Shown here: positions 42,978-54,619 of the stretch, in pieces
Layout of the letters: each line of letters begins with the position of its first letter
Numbering within the stretch: position 1 is the first letter of the stretch
NCBI RefSeq assembly: GCF_016801865.2
Contig: NC_068937.1
Location: forward strand, 15,622,595-15,686,594
Length of the DNA stretch: 64,000 bases
Source: Culex pipiens pallens
Taxonomy: Eukaryota > Arthropoda > Insecta > Diptera > Culicidae
Direction: 5' to 3'
Program-made: the position numbers and the translations under genes
The notes under the pieces: generated by a model
What the model was told of the DNA's origin: nothing
The model's database searches: none
What the model saw: only the letters and a program-made list of their open reading frames with translations

Positions 42978-44898
42978 GGTCTATTCCCGTACTTGCAGAA
43001 TTGCAGAATTTCTGCAGCTTCTGCAGAATTCTGCAGCCAGCATAAGTCACTTTTTTGCAGCACGTTCCCGTACTTTTCAGCTCGCTCTCTTCATCTCTCT
43101 CTTTTGCAGAAGTTCTGCAAGGAGAGAAGCCGCAAAACTTTTGCCTGGGTAGCGCGTTCCAGTACTTTTTCTGAAATATTGTACACTGTTGAGTGGATTT
43201 ACTCAAATTGGGTATTAAAGTTTTTTTTAATTATTTCAAAACAATTAAAAAATGGATTGACAAAAATTGTAATTGAAAGAAGTTTACCTCTAGAACGGGG
43301 ACTTATTTTTTATGCAAATCAACATTTTATCTAAAAAATCAAGCATGTACCATTTATTAAACTAGAAATTAATAATGCTTAGGTAGACATTTTATATTAG
43401 AAACAACTCAAAACTTTACATTAGGTAAACAATTTAAGAAATGAGAATGGCAGGTACGTTTAAAAAACATAATTAAAAAAAGAAAAAGGTTTAATATAGA
43501 AGGTATATTTATATAGACCATAAATACATGTTTTAATAGCAAAATGTTTGAAAGATAACATAAATAAATTATGATTGGATTTCACATCGAAGACAACGGT
43601 GACGCAGCAAAATTGACAAATAAAAAAAATGAATCACAAACTCTACAATTTTGAAACTCATAAATTTATAAATCTGAAAATTAAGAAATTCGTGATTAAA
43701 AATATAAAAAGAACTATTTTCAAATTGAGGAACTTGAAAAAAATAAATCAGATATTAGAGAAATTTAAAAATGCAAATATTTATTTCAGAAAAAAACAAT
43801 AAATCAGAAATTCAAAGCTTGAAAATTCAAATAATTAAAAATTAAACATTGAAAATTTCAAAAAAAATCTTAATTTTCAAAATTCGAAATAAAAAAATAA
43901 AGGTTTCTAACTTAAAAGTTCCTAAACTTAAAAATTCAAATATTTTTAAATTCGAAATAAATGAATCAAAAGTTTGAATATTTCAAAGTTCAGAACACCA
44001 AAAATTCAAAAGTTACAGTTTAAAAAAAATAATAAAAAATAAAGAAACTAAAAAAAAACAAAAATAAGTAAAATTTTAAAATTCTGTACATAAAAAAATT
44101 AAAACTCAAATATTAAAAAAAATAGAAACAGTTCGTACTCTATTTTCCGAAGAACTCGTCAAAATGTTCAATCTCTAAATCCTCTAAACCTGATTTTCTA
44201 ACGACTCCAAAAAAATGTACTTTTTGTGATTCAAGATGGCGCATTTAAGAATTTCCGAATTTTAGAATTTAAACTTCCTAAAATTTAAGAATTCGACTAA
44301 ATTACATCACATTTTTTGGTTCAAATAAGAATACAAATTGGTAGCACCGTTAAAGGTACAATTTATTATTTGGCAATTAAATTTACCTATTATTTAAACA
44401 CACATATTTAGTCTACTCAAAAAGTTATCATTTTAACACTAAAAAATATCGCTATATGATTTACATTAATGAACTAAGCATTAAATCGTTAACAAAAAAA
44501 TTGTTCTCAATAAAACCAGACATACAAAAAACTAACTACCCAAAAAATCCATCAATTCAAAATATACAAACGTCTCTTCAAAAGACTAATTCAATTTAGT
44601 AATGATAAAACAAAAAAATATTACAACTAATAATAAAATGCTTGATTTCACCCAAATTGCAAACTTTATGTAAGCGTGTACTCAACATCCATCACACCAA
44701 CTTGCAGTCACTTTTCAACAAGAAAGAGAAGAGAGAGCTTGCAGAAAAGTACGGGAACGGTTTTGCTGCAACTTCTGTCTCTCTCATTGCAGAAGTTCTG
44801 CCTGGGAAAAAAGTTACTTATGTTGCAGAAAAGTACGGGAACGCTCTGCTGCCGATTTCGTGCAGAATTGCAGAATTCTGCAGTACGGGAATAGACCT
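42978..44898. mobile_element. 1.9-kb foldback element with TGCAGAA-rich arms
   Basis: Begins AGGTCTATTCCCGTACTTGC and ends AGTACGGGAATAGACCT. Both roughly 200-bp arms are dense in TGCAGAA/TTCTGCA and contain CCCGTACTTTTC-like words facing each other. The 1.5-kb interior is AT-rich with no coding frame. Sharp ends suggest one mobile unit; no clear target duplication was found. Confidence 0.75.
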
Positions 44899-44899
44899 A

Positions 44900-46139
44900 C
44901 ACGCAACCTTTCCCAGTGCCAAAACGCTAATCATCACAATTCATTCCGAGAGGGGAAGCTCAATTTTGCACTCAAAGGACTTACATCACGGCGAGGCGAC
45001 GAACTTTTTCCACGCAAAACACACGTAACGCACACTTTTCCTCCTCATGTTTAACCCACAAAAATGACCATCATCATAATCATAATCTTACGCGCAGCGG
45101 CAGCGTTGAGCCGAGTTCTTGTACACATAATTTCCGCGAGGCTCTGCTTCCAAAAAAACAAATTTCAACACTTTTCGACGGTTTCTCACTGAGGTTTCTC
45201 AGCGCACACACAAACTAGCGGTACTCATCAGCTCCGAGCAGCGTAATTTACTGTAAAATATCTGGTAATAAACAAATTGGAACTAATTGCTGGGGGGCTT
45301 TTCAGTGTGGATCCGGACGGATTTTTTCGAGGCCAAAGCACTCAAACTGGGTCAACACGAGCTTCTGAAGAAGCTAGGGCTCGGTTTTTCGGAAACTTTC
45401 CAGAGAGTCGGAAATTGCCCAAAACAAAAGGGTGGAAAGCAAGTGAAAGCGTTTTTTCTCGGGTAGGAAAATTTGTAAACAAAGTGATCATGCCCGAGAG
45501 TCCGCAACTAACCGCTCAAGTTACGGCGCCGCAGCCATGCTGTTACACCAACGTACTGTGACCAATGTCCAAGCGTTACGCAACGCGTTACTGAGGCGTT
45601 AACCCATCGAGCGGCAGCAGGTGGGCAATCAGTAGACTTTTGACCGCGATATTTTTTCTCCTCTGTAATCTTCAACAGCTTCTGGGGTAGATTGAGATGT
45701 ACCAAAAACACACACACTCACAATTAGCTGCACCTTGCACGGAGGTGGTTGTTGATAGCAGCTTCAGGTGCGTTACGTGAGGACCTCGAACAGCGATGTA
45801 ACGGCGATTCACCACCCAAGGTATCGAAAGTAGAAACTTCCAATCGAAATCAGGGCTTCCAAGTTGTTGTTTTCAAAGCTTCTGCTGAGTTGTGCAATTT
45901 CCGCGGAAAGAAGCGGCGCGGCTCAACCTAGTTGGGGAAGGTTCTAGGCTGCGACCCCGAGAAGGTTCCAACCGCGCCGTACCGGTTGAGTTATGCTGAC
46001 TTGCGCAAACAAAAAATAAAAACGGTTCCCGCAGTGAAGCGAAACTGTTGAGTAGTGCCAATTGGCTACACGGGAAGGTAGGTTTGAGCGCAACTTGGAG
46101 AGCTCTTAGAATGGGTTGTGGAAAGTTGACAAACTTTAC
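44900..46139. other. Unique island, possibly regulatory
   Basis: GC-richer, non-repetitive DNA with no recognised coding domain. Contains a GCGTTA cluster (next entry) and ends at the putative recursive splice exon. Short frames on either strand lack recognisable homology. Confidence 0.4.
45573..45775. promoter_or_regulatory. Second GCGTTA cluster
   Basis: Four copies of GCGTTA within about 200 bp (45,573; 45,585; 45,596; 45,770), the same word enriched at 25.6-26.9 kb. Situated in a unique island. Function unknown. Confidence 0.35.
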
Positions 46140-46195
46140 CTGGTATCTTGTGGGGTGTGGTTAAGAGTCGAGTGCGATTTAAGCGGGTGATTTAC
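46140..46195 (-). promoter_or_regulatory. Candidate recursive splice site with downstream 5' splice site
   Basis: On the minus strand, a pyrimidine tract (TTTTTGTATTCTTCTTACAG) is joined directly to GTAAAT, so removing the upstream intron part would regenerate a donor at 46,195. A second donor (CCAG|GTAAAG) lies 56 nt downstream, which would define a tiny exon. In fly long introns, recursive sites have this CAG|GTAAG-type core. It fits a long myosin VI 5' intron. Alternatively it is an ordinary 56-nt non-coding exon. Confidence 0.4.
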
Positions 46196-47467
46196 CTGTA
46201 AGAAGAATACAAAAATTGATTAATAACAAGAGTTATATGAAAAAGATTCAGCGTGGTGCAGACTCGTAATGCTATGCTATGATTCAGATAAAAAATTCAA
46301 TGATTAGAATGAGCAATCAATAAGACCATAATTTAAAACCAGTTGCTATTGTTGGAACAAACCTCATAGTTTGGTGTTGTTCAACTGAGCTGCCTTTTAA
46401 ATGGGCTCTCGATAACTAGGATAATGCCCATTCAAAATGCAGACAACTGTCAAACAAAACAATAACAAAGTAAAATGATCGAGGGGTCAGCGGATGCATA
46501 AAGAAAAATTACCAAATAAAAATTATTTTTGAAAATTTCATGGAATTTTATGTACAATTTGAAATATATGTTTAGGGTACTTTGAGACACCTTTGCTTTT
46601 ATTTATTTTTTTCCTTTTTGAAGAAAGTATAATGCATCCATCCTCCCGTCATTTTTCGCCAGCCCTGTTGGGGTTTGTTCAAATATTACGTTCAGACTCC
46701 AGAGTTGAATATCCAAAATACGTTTTTTTTTCAGTCGCCCCCTAACATGACAGTTTTCGTGAGTTGCGCGTATCCACCGACAGATGGCAAGTGGACCTCG
46801 TCGGAGTCCGCCCATTAATAACGCAACTCAAAATTTGCATGGGAAACTTTTTTTTCGTGACGGCTTTCGCGGCACGCTCCCTCCAACTGTTCGAGACTAA
46901 TATTTTAACGTGGCGTATATTAAAACAAATTTTTCAAGAAAATGATTCCAAAATGCTTATTTTGTCGTTTTAAACCGAAACAAGACAAACACTATATTAA
47001 TTTAAACTGTTCGCCATTTTCAAATGTTTGGCTAGATGATAGCAAAGGCCGCCATCTTAGGCCCACTGGGCCCACAAAAAGGGGTACGCTCAGTTTGTAT
47101 GGGAGCTGTCAACATGCTCCCGGGCTGGTTTTTTTATTTTCAAAAATTTGTGTTTAGGATGGAGCAACATCTGATACCTCAAATATAATTTTTTTAAGTA
47201 TGATTTTTGGAAACTTTAAAATACAGATAAAATTTTTGAAAGGGCAAAACAAATATTGTTGACAGAGGGGCAACAAAACAGTTTTAAAATTTGAATGAAA
47301 AATGTTTTTAAGTGCACTAGTTCAGTTGTTTTTCAATCATTAGTTTTAAAAAAAACTAACCTAATCCACCTATGTGGTTGATGCCTTACTCACTTTTTAC
47401 CAAAAATGGGTAATATAAGTGGTTTGGACACACATTGCAGCTTTTTTAGATAAAAAAAACACAGATA
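46196..47467. other. Mixed intergenic DNA
   Basis: Includes a decayed TA-MITE relative at 46,370-46,510 (CTCGATAACTAGG, ATGATCGAGGGGTCAGCGG correspond to the interior of 47,725-48,107). The rest is unassigned; no gene. Confidence 0.4.
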
Positions 47468-47724
47468 CAGAGCCGTACCTAGGGTCCACGGCGCCCTTGG
47501 CGAAGCATCAATTTGGCGCCCCTCCAAATTTTTCATCATTTTGATATGTTTACTTAAATTTTCAGCGATTGCTTCAAAGAGTTTTAATAATATAATGGTA
47601 ATTGATTGAATAAATATAACAGCTAAAAAATCCAACCACAATTTAATTCTTTGAAGAATATTCAAATTAATGTTTTATTATTTTTAAACCATTTCAATCG
47701 ATTTATATCTTTCCAATACAGATA

Positions 47725-48107
47725 CAGTAGTTGTTCGGTAACTGGGCTGAGAACGTAGCCCAGTCACCGAATGTTGCTCGTTAACTGGGCTGAACATAAA
47801 ATAACGAGGGGACCACCGATGCATAATATTTTCCAGATGAAATATAAAAATAAAAGTTACTCAAATTTATTTACAATGCTAACTTTTCACATTTCTTTAA
47901 TTGTAACTTAAAATTAAACAAAAGTTTGAAAAAAGTTTTTTTTTATTTATTGAATATGATTTTTGCATCCATTAACCCCTCGGTCATTTTGGTTTGTTTT
48001 GATTTTTTGACGTTTGTCTGCTTTTTAACTGGGCTACGGCCCAGTTATCGAGCGCCCAGTTAAAAAGCAGCCCAGTCAAACAACGCCCAGTTACCGAACA
48101 ACTACTG
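47725..48107. mobile_element. MITE with TA duplication (CAGTAGTTGTTCGGTAAC ends)
   Basis: Perfect terminal repeats CAGTAGTTGTTCGGTAACTG / complement, flanked by TA (47,723-47,724 and 48,108-48,109). Sub-terminal copies of AACTGGGCT in both orientations. A decayed relative is at 46,370-46,510 and an end fragment at about 58,872-58,908. Confidence 0.85.
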
Positions 48108-48482
48108 TAGGTTGTAACGAAAAGGTGCTTTAGGATTAATGTTGACTGAAAATAGCAGAGTGTTGTTTTATCGTTTTAAACAGAATTTGATCTGACCTAG
48201 CTTAAATTTTATTGTATCAGCATTTTCCTGCATTCTTGTTTTTGGATGGATTCCTTTTGAAACTATTTTTTTTTTCAATTTATTTTTGAAAACAATATTT
48301 CTCTTCTCTGTGACTGTGTTTTTTGATTGATATAAAATTCCTAAAATTTGTTTTTTGAAAATTCATAGCTTCAAACAAAGGCAATTAGTTTTTACCTTTT
48401 TAACACATTGAAATTTTTTGTGTTTATTTTTCGACATCTAAAGTTTTTTAAAATTTTGTATAAAAACCATTACACTCAAATA

Positions 48483-49482
48483 GAGGGTGACGAGTGGGAA
48501 TTCCCGGGAAATCGACCATTTTTGGACCTCTCGATTCCCGGGAAATTTGGTCGAAGCAAAATTATATAAACAAATAAAAAAAAATTGAAAATTCGAAATT
48601 GTTCAGAACATTGGGTGTTCAATGTAAGATGTTCAAATTCGAATGAACCAATGCTTCTCTTATCTTCTAATTCAGAAAGTGTAAATTTTAACTTATTAAA
48701 AATTTCAATAACTATAATTGGGAAAACTTAAAATAATGTGGACCCCAAAATTAACCTTAAAGCATACTTAGCAGTTAGCCACAAGAAGAAAGTCTAATTT
48801 TTTTATATTTTTGTTTATTATTTCTAAGAGTATAATTTTCATATCCTCTTTCAAGCATAGCAATTCTTATAATCCATTTTTTTATTCTTATTATTTTAAT
48901 TTCGCTGTATCAAGGTAATTTCCTTTTTTTAATGTCATGGAGTAATTTTGTGTTTCGCTTAATCCTCAATATTAAATTATATCTTAGAAAAAAAAAAAAA
49001 CTCTGGAAATCTTTGTAAAGTCCGCCAAATGTGAACATTCGAGTTTTCCGGATCACTATTTCTTCAATGGATATTTACAGTTTTAAAAAAGAAAAAAAAT
49101 ATTAAAATTGTTGTTTTGAGTCGCTATTTATTATATTGTAAAAATCCCGATACTGGGAAATTATATATTAGCTATTTTGTTATTTCACAAAAATCTAATA
49201 ACAAGTTCATACAACAAGTTGTATTGCAGATTCAGAAAAAAATGAAGAAGTAGAGCATAGTTCCCAAAAATAATGAGGCTACTAATTAACGTTTCATTAA
49301 ATAAGCATGAATAAATCGTAATTGAATTCATTGAAAAGAAACACATTTATAACTTTTCTTTATACATTACTGGCACTATTGGCATAGTTATAAACACTAC
49401 CAGGTCCCGGGAATTCCCGGGAAATTTCCAAATTCAACTCTCGATTCCCGGGAAATTGAAAATCTCGAGAATAGTCACCCTC
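48483..49482. mobile_element. 1-kb TA-flanked element with GAGGGTGAC ends
   Basis: GAGGGTGAC at the left and GTCACCCTC at the right, flanked by TA (48,481-48,482; 49,483-49,484). Several TTCCCGGGAA words near both ends and ATTCCCGGGAAAT repeats. AT-rich interior with no long frame. Confidence 0.75.
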
Positions 49483-50082
49483 TACACACAAAGCTTTTAG
49501 AACCGTTTGTGTAAATGTGAAAATTTAGGCGAAATTACACTGGATAGCCCAACACATGGAATCCATGAAATAAAAAAAATGTATGTGAAAGATAAGCAAC
49601 TTTATCCATTCCATTAAAACATAACAAAACAAAATTTTTCAAGGAAAATGTTACTAACATTCTTCAAATTATTGACCCTAGAAGCAAAATTAAGTGGAAC
49701 TTTGTGTTTTCCCAAAAAATATTGCTGTTTATGGAGTTGGAATTTTGCTTTGGTTTAAATTCTAATGGATCCGCGATAATGGTGTTTCTGCAAATCAAAA
49801 TTATACAAGAAATTGTATAATATTTTACTTTTACGACTAAAAACTTGGTGGGCATGCCAATCTATGCAACTTTGTCGAAGACACCCAAATTTTACTTTTT
49901 CACTCTTGCTACAAGCAATTGAATACAAGCAGCAGAATATAATATATTTAGAGCAATTTATGTGCTCTTAAAAAACCAACATTTTTATGTTGAAAAAAAA
50001 ATATTTTGCTAGAAATTTAACAAAAGTCAAAGCATTTTTTGTGTTAGAAATATTCAATTTAAACACTTCAGTATTTCGATGT

Positions 50083-50335
50083 CCCGCCTGTGTGGATCAA
50101 TCGGACCGCGCACTGGACTAACAATCCAGAGGTTGCTGGTTCGAATCCCGCGGCGGGCGCTCTAAAAATTCTTTGTGTAGATATGGGTATCCGGCGCCGT
50201 CGCTCCGTGCCGTACTCAAACACTTAGGAGCCCAGGGCGGCGAAGTCCTTGTAGTTAAAAGGAAGACACTAGTGGTTGGTACTAGCAATGGTGGCCGACA
50301 GCTATAAAGTCAACTTCGTTTTCGTATTTCGAAAA
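50083..50335 (+). mobile_element. tRNA-derived SINE
   Basis: The head has CCCGCC...GGCGGG acceptor-like pairing, anticodon-like loop CTAACAA with a five-pair stem (valine-like AAC) and B box GGTTCGAATCC (about 50,140-50,150). The body follows through GGCGCCGTCGCTCCGTG to about 50,335. Tail and duplication are unclear. Confidence 0.8.
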
Positions 50336-50589
50336 CGTAGGCCAATCTCAACGCACAAGTTTGCATTTTAAACGATAAAAATATCTCAAATGCCATTTTC
50401 TTTAAACTTGAAATATCTTATTCTTTTTATTTCAGATTTTCAATAGAAATGTGTAAATTTCAATTAAATAGCTGATTATGTAAAAAAAATACTTCAAAAC
50501 ATAAAAAAGCTGGATGGTTCCTGATGCTGGAAAAAATGGTGAAATTTAAATTGAATTTTATATACTGTAGTTGGAATCTAGGGGGTGTA

Positions 50590-50670
50590 CAGAGTCAAAA
50601 TAATTATTTTTCGTCAATATATTAACGTTGTCGTTGATCTATTGATTAATTTATTGACGAAAAATGTTAT
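50590..50670. repeat. Small hairpin
   Basis: ATTTTTCGTCAATATATTAA and TTAATTTATTGACGAAAAAT face each other with a short spacer. It stands alone; it could be a tiny MITE. Confidence 0.55.
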
Positions 50671-50755
50671 GACCTACACTAGGTTGGAATATAAAATCTC
50701 TAGCTATTTCAAAGAATTGTTATAAAACCCTGAAATTTTTGCCACTTGAGCGCCC

Positions 50756-50991
50756 CAAGGGGCTGGAAACTCTAATATTACTTAAGAATACTGAGTATAC
50801 TAACGATATTCCAGTATACTTGTTAGTATACTTACCGAACAGCAATAAACTGTTATAATTAGTATATTAAGATACTCTCAGTATATTGGTAAGTATACTG
50901 GCGATTGGAAGGAAATAATAAGTATACTAACATATATTTTGATATACTGGTTAACAAAATAATTATAGATCTAAGAGTTTCCAACCCCTTG
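50756..50991. mobile_element. hAT-like MITE with 8-bp target duplication
   Basis: Ends CAAGGGGCTGGAAACTCT and AGAGTTTCCAACCCCTTG, flanked by the 8-bp duplication GAGCGCCC (50,748-50,755; 50,992-50,999). The interior is built of AGTATACT-type words. An 8-bp duplication with CA-RGG-type ends is characteristic of hAT elements. Confidence 0.85.
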
Positions 50992-51299
50992 GAGCGCCCC
51001 CTTTGATAAATGAATTGAGAGAATTTAATTTTAAATTTAATTCTGGTACAATTATTGAAATAGTTGATTTTGGCGCCCCAAGTGTTATAAGTAATATTTG
51101 TAATATTCCGACCAAGATTATCGAGTTATTTTGTAGTCCTACTTTAAAATTTGGAGCCCCTTTTGTTCTGAATACCTTTCTAGGATTTTATAATAACATG
51201 ACAAATTTGTACAATCATCGTTTTCGGCGCCCCCCAAGGGCTGGCGCCCTTGGCGGTCGCCAACTGCGCCAACCCCTAGGTACGGCGCTGCACAGATAT

Positions 51300-52020
51300 A
51301 ACTTATGTGGTAATAACTCAAGACAGGGTTGCCAGATCTTCGATTTAAGTGAGATCCGGCTTCAAAAAAGTACATAAATATCACTTAAGTGGTCATAACT
51401 CGAGACAGGGTTGCCAGATCTTCAATGTTTTGGACTCTTTGGAAAGGCCTTTCATTTGCCTAATCAACGATTGGTCGGATGATGGATCCGGACATAGTTT
51501 ACATGCATATAATTGAGATCCGGATATTTGTGAAAACACATTTTTATACATAACTTTTGAACTACTTATCGAAACTTCAAACAATTCAATAGCGATGTAA
51601 GGGACCTTAAACCAAGTCGAATTCAACTAGTTCGATCAAAATCGGTTCAGCCAGTGCTGAGAAAACTCAGTGAGAATTTGGGTCACATACATACATACAC
51701 ACACACATACACACACACAGACATTTGTTCAGTTTTCGATTCGGGACCATCCATAAACCACGTGGACACTTTAGGGGGGGGGGGACGGCGATTGTCCACG
51801 CTCCATATAAAAAAGTTTTTTTTTGTATGGACAATTGTCCACGAGGGGGGGGGGGGGGGTTGAGATTCCCGAAAAAGTGTCCACGTGGTTTGTGGATGGT
51901 CCCTTCTGAGTCGATATGTATACATGAAGGTGGGTCTAGGAGCTTTTAATAAAAAGTTCATTTTCAGAGCAGGATTATAGCCTTACCTCAGTGAGGAACG
52001 CAAAACGTAATATTTGACGA
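51300..52020 (+). mobile_element. Abundant mosquito repeat ending in a hairpin, interrupted by a MITE
   Basis: Contains a duplicated AACTCRAGACAGGGTTGCC phrase (51,318 and 51,399), ATCGGTTCAGCCAGTGCTGA, a CATACACACACA tract, and the terminal hairpin CCTTACCTCAGTGAGGAACG before an A-rich end. The tail style suggests a non-LTR or SINE-like unit; no reverse transcriptase is present. Confidence 0.55.
51743..51903. mobile_element. 161-bp MITE with 3-bp duplication (TTC)
   Basis: Ends GGGACCATCCATAAACCACG and the complement, flanked by TTC (51,740-51,742; 51,904-51,906). Two G-runs flank a central ATTGTCCACG hairpin. The 3-bp duplication suggests PIF/Harbinger-type mobilisation. It splits the repeat 51,300-52,020. 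Confidence 0.85.
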
Positions 52021-52029
52021 AAACAAAAA

Positions 52030-52260
52030 AAAATGCGGTTCTGTACATCGAAAATTTACAAAAATTCGAAAGATTTTTTAATAAACCCAAATATTTCAGC
52101 TGATTGCACTTGCATTTCCAATGAAATTTTGATGTTTCTTGAAAAAAAAAAATTTTTTTTCGCCCGCTGATTTTTCGGGACGATTTTGAAGGGGGTGATA
52201 GAAAACATTATTTAGCATGATTTTTTCGTCAATGCTTCGAAATTTTTAAGCTAATGATGC
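52030..52260. mobile_element. MITE family C fragment
   Basis: Shares TAATAAACCCAAATAT, CAGCTGATTGCACTTG and CTGATTTTTCGGGACGATTT with the intact family C copies, but both termini are missing. Confidence 0.6.
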
Positions 52261-53111
52261 AATGCAAATGCAAAACAACAAACTTCATAAAATATTTGCA
52301 TCAGTACGATTGATTTTCACGATTTCGCATTGGTAAGGATAAATTAAATTCTGTCTTAATTTTATACAAAATAAATTTAAGAAAATACAAACTGTACTTT
52401 TAAATGAGATTTTCAGATCATTTAAACATTTTCCACAGTCCGTGAAATTTCCGCAAAATTTGTTGTTTTGGAAATATGGTCCCCGTAAAATTTGCTATTT
52501 TTGAGCGTACAAAATCCCTTAGCTAAGTAATTTCAGACCTGTTCTACAAACTCAAATAATAATCTTTTTTTAAATAATTTTACAGTAACTTTTTCGATTT
52601 CTCTAGTGTTTTCATTAGCTTTTAAATCGAAATTCTGCAATGTCCCAAAGAATAATTTAGGACAAAACAAAAATTCCAAAAAATTAGGACCAAAGTTGAT
52701 CCCAGAAACCAGCGCTGGAAGAATCATCATCAAAAGAAAATCATTTGACGCTCATCAAGAGAGAAAAAAAATCGGAAGGGAAATTGGCTCTCCTCTCTCG
52801 CGCACAAAAGATCTCAAAAAATCATCATTTTGATTATCCGGTGCATCATCTATTTCACTACTACACGTGCAGGTGTAACGTCACACGTCGAAAAATGACC
52901 TGTCACTTTTTGTAGATGGGCAATGAGTGTAAACAAAACGAAATACTTAGGTTTAAGGGGTGCTAACAAACAAAATTTCTTTTGCGTGGTTCGCCTCCTC
53001 TCACTTTCGCGGGTGAAGAAAGTTATCAAACGAAAATTATTTTTTTTGTGATTATTCCGTCCCTGCCAGAAACAAACATTTTTCAAACATTGGCAAAGTC
53101 ACATGATACAA
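52261..53111. other. Unassigned intergenic DNA
   Basis: No gene or element recognised. Short frames only. Confidence 0.4.
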
Positions 53112-54619
53112 GAGCAGTTCTCTACGATATCGGTCTTTTTTCTTAAATTTTAATTTTTGGTGCCTTTGGTATGCCCAAAGAAGCCATTTTGCATCATTAG
53201 TTTGTCCATATAATTTTCCATACAAATTTGGCAGCTGGCCATACAAAAATGATGTATGAAAATTCAAAAATCTGTATCTCTTGAAGGAATTTTTTGATCG
53301 ATTTGGTGTCTTCGGCAAAGTTGGAGGTATGGATATGGACTACATTGGAAAAAAATGATACACGGTAAAAAATTGGTGATTTTTTATTTAACTTTTTGTC
53401 ACTAAAACTTAATTTGCAAAAAAAACACTATTTTTATTTTTTTTATATGTTTTAGAGGACATCAAATGCCAACTTTTAAGAAATTTCCGGGTTGGGCAAA
53501 AAATCTTTGAGCGAGTTATGAATTTTTGAATCAATACTGATTTTTAAAAAAAATCGAATAATTGGTCGCAACAATTTTTCAACTTCACTTTTTTTGATGT
53601 AAAATCATATTTGCAATCAAAAAGTACCTTAGTGAAATTTTGATAATGTGCACCATTTTCAAGTTATAACCATTTTTAGGTAACTTTTTTGAAAATAGTC
53701 GAAGTTTTTAATTTTTAAAATTAGTTTTTTCCCCACTTTTAAAAAAAATATTTTTGAAAAGCTGAGAAAATTCTCTATATTTTGCACTTTTGAACTTTGT
53801 TGATACGACCCTTCGTTGCTGAGATATTGCCATGCAAAGGTTTAAAAACAGGAAAATTGATGTTTTCTAAGTCCCACCCAAACAACACACCATTTTCTAA
53901 TGTCGATATCTCAGCAACTAATGGTCCGATTTTCAATGTTAAACTATGAAACATTCGTGAAATTTTCCGATCTTTTCGAAAAAAATATTTTCAAAATTTT
54001 TAAACCAAGACTAACATTTTAAAAGGGCGTAATACTGAATGTTGTCCCAGCTTTGGTAATGAAAATATTTTTTTCGAAAAGATCGGAAAATTTCACGAAT
54101 GTTTCATATTTTAACATTGAAAATCGGACCATCGGATATCGACTTTAGAAAATGGTGTGTTGTTTGGGTGAGACTTAGAAAACTTCAATTTTCCTGTTTT
54201 TAAACCTTTGCATGGCAATATCTCAGCAAATCAGGGTCGTATCAACAAAGTTCAAAAGTGCAAAATATAGAGAATTTTCTCAGCTTTTCAAAAATATTTT
54301 TTCAAAAGTGGGCAAACATGTGCACTAATTAAAAAAAAATAAAAACTTCGACACGACTATTTTCAAAAAAGTCCCCTAAAAATGGATTTAACTTGAAAAC
54401 GGTGCACTTTATCAAAATTTCACTATAGTAGTTTATGCAACAAATTGCAAAAAAAGGATTTTTTCAGCACGAGTCGTACTCGGTGAACCTCGTTGGATAA
54501 ATACGAAGTGTGCTGAAAAAGCAAGTTTTGCAACGAGTTCCACACAACATTTTTTGCAATTCCAAAAAACACACACTAAGTGAAATTTTATGTCAAATTT
54601 TCATTTTTTTTGTCAATAA

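Larger units (their letters stand above)
47468..51288. mobile_element. Possible 3.8-kb element with AGCCGTACCTAGGG ends, heavily invaded
   Basis: The left end AGCCGTACCTAGGG is followed by GGCGCCCTTGGCG; the right end is the complement CCCCTAGGTACGGCGC preceded by GGCGCCCTTGGCGG. Several GGCGCCCC words are scattered inside. Nested within are the MITEs 47,725-48,107, 48,483-49,482 and 50,756-50,991 and a SINE at 50,083. No transposase frame is visible. It may be two separate fragments in opposite orientation. Confidence 0.45.

Noticed and set aside
45277..45561. 94-codon plus-strand frame
   Set aside because: No recognised homology; its end overlaps the GCGTTA-rich island and composition is not convincingly coding.
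50083..50160. Possible tRNA-Val gene
   Set aside because: Continues without terminator into a SINE body; the D arm is not well formed.
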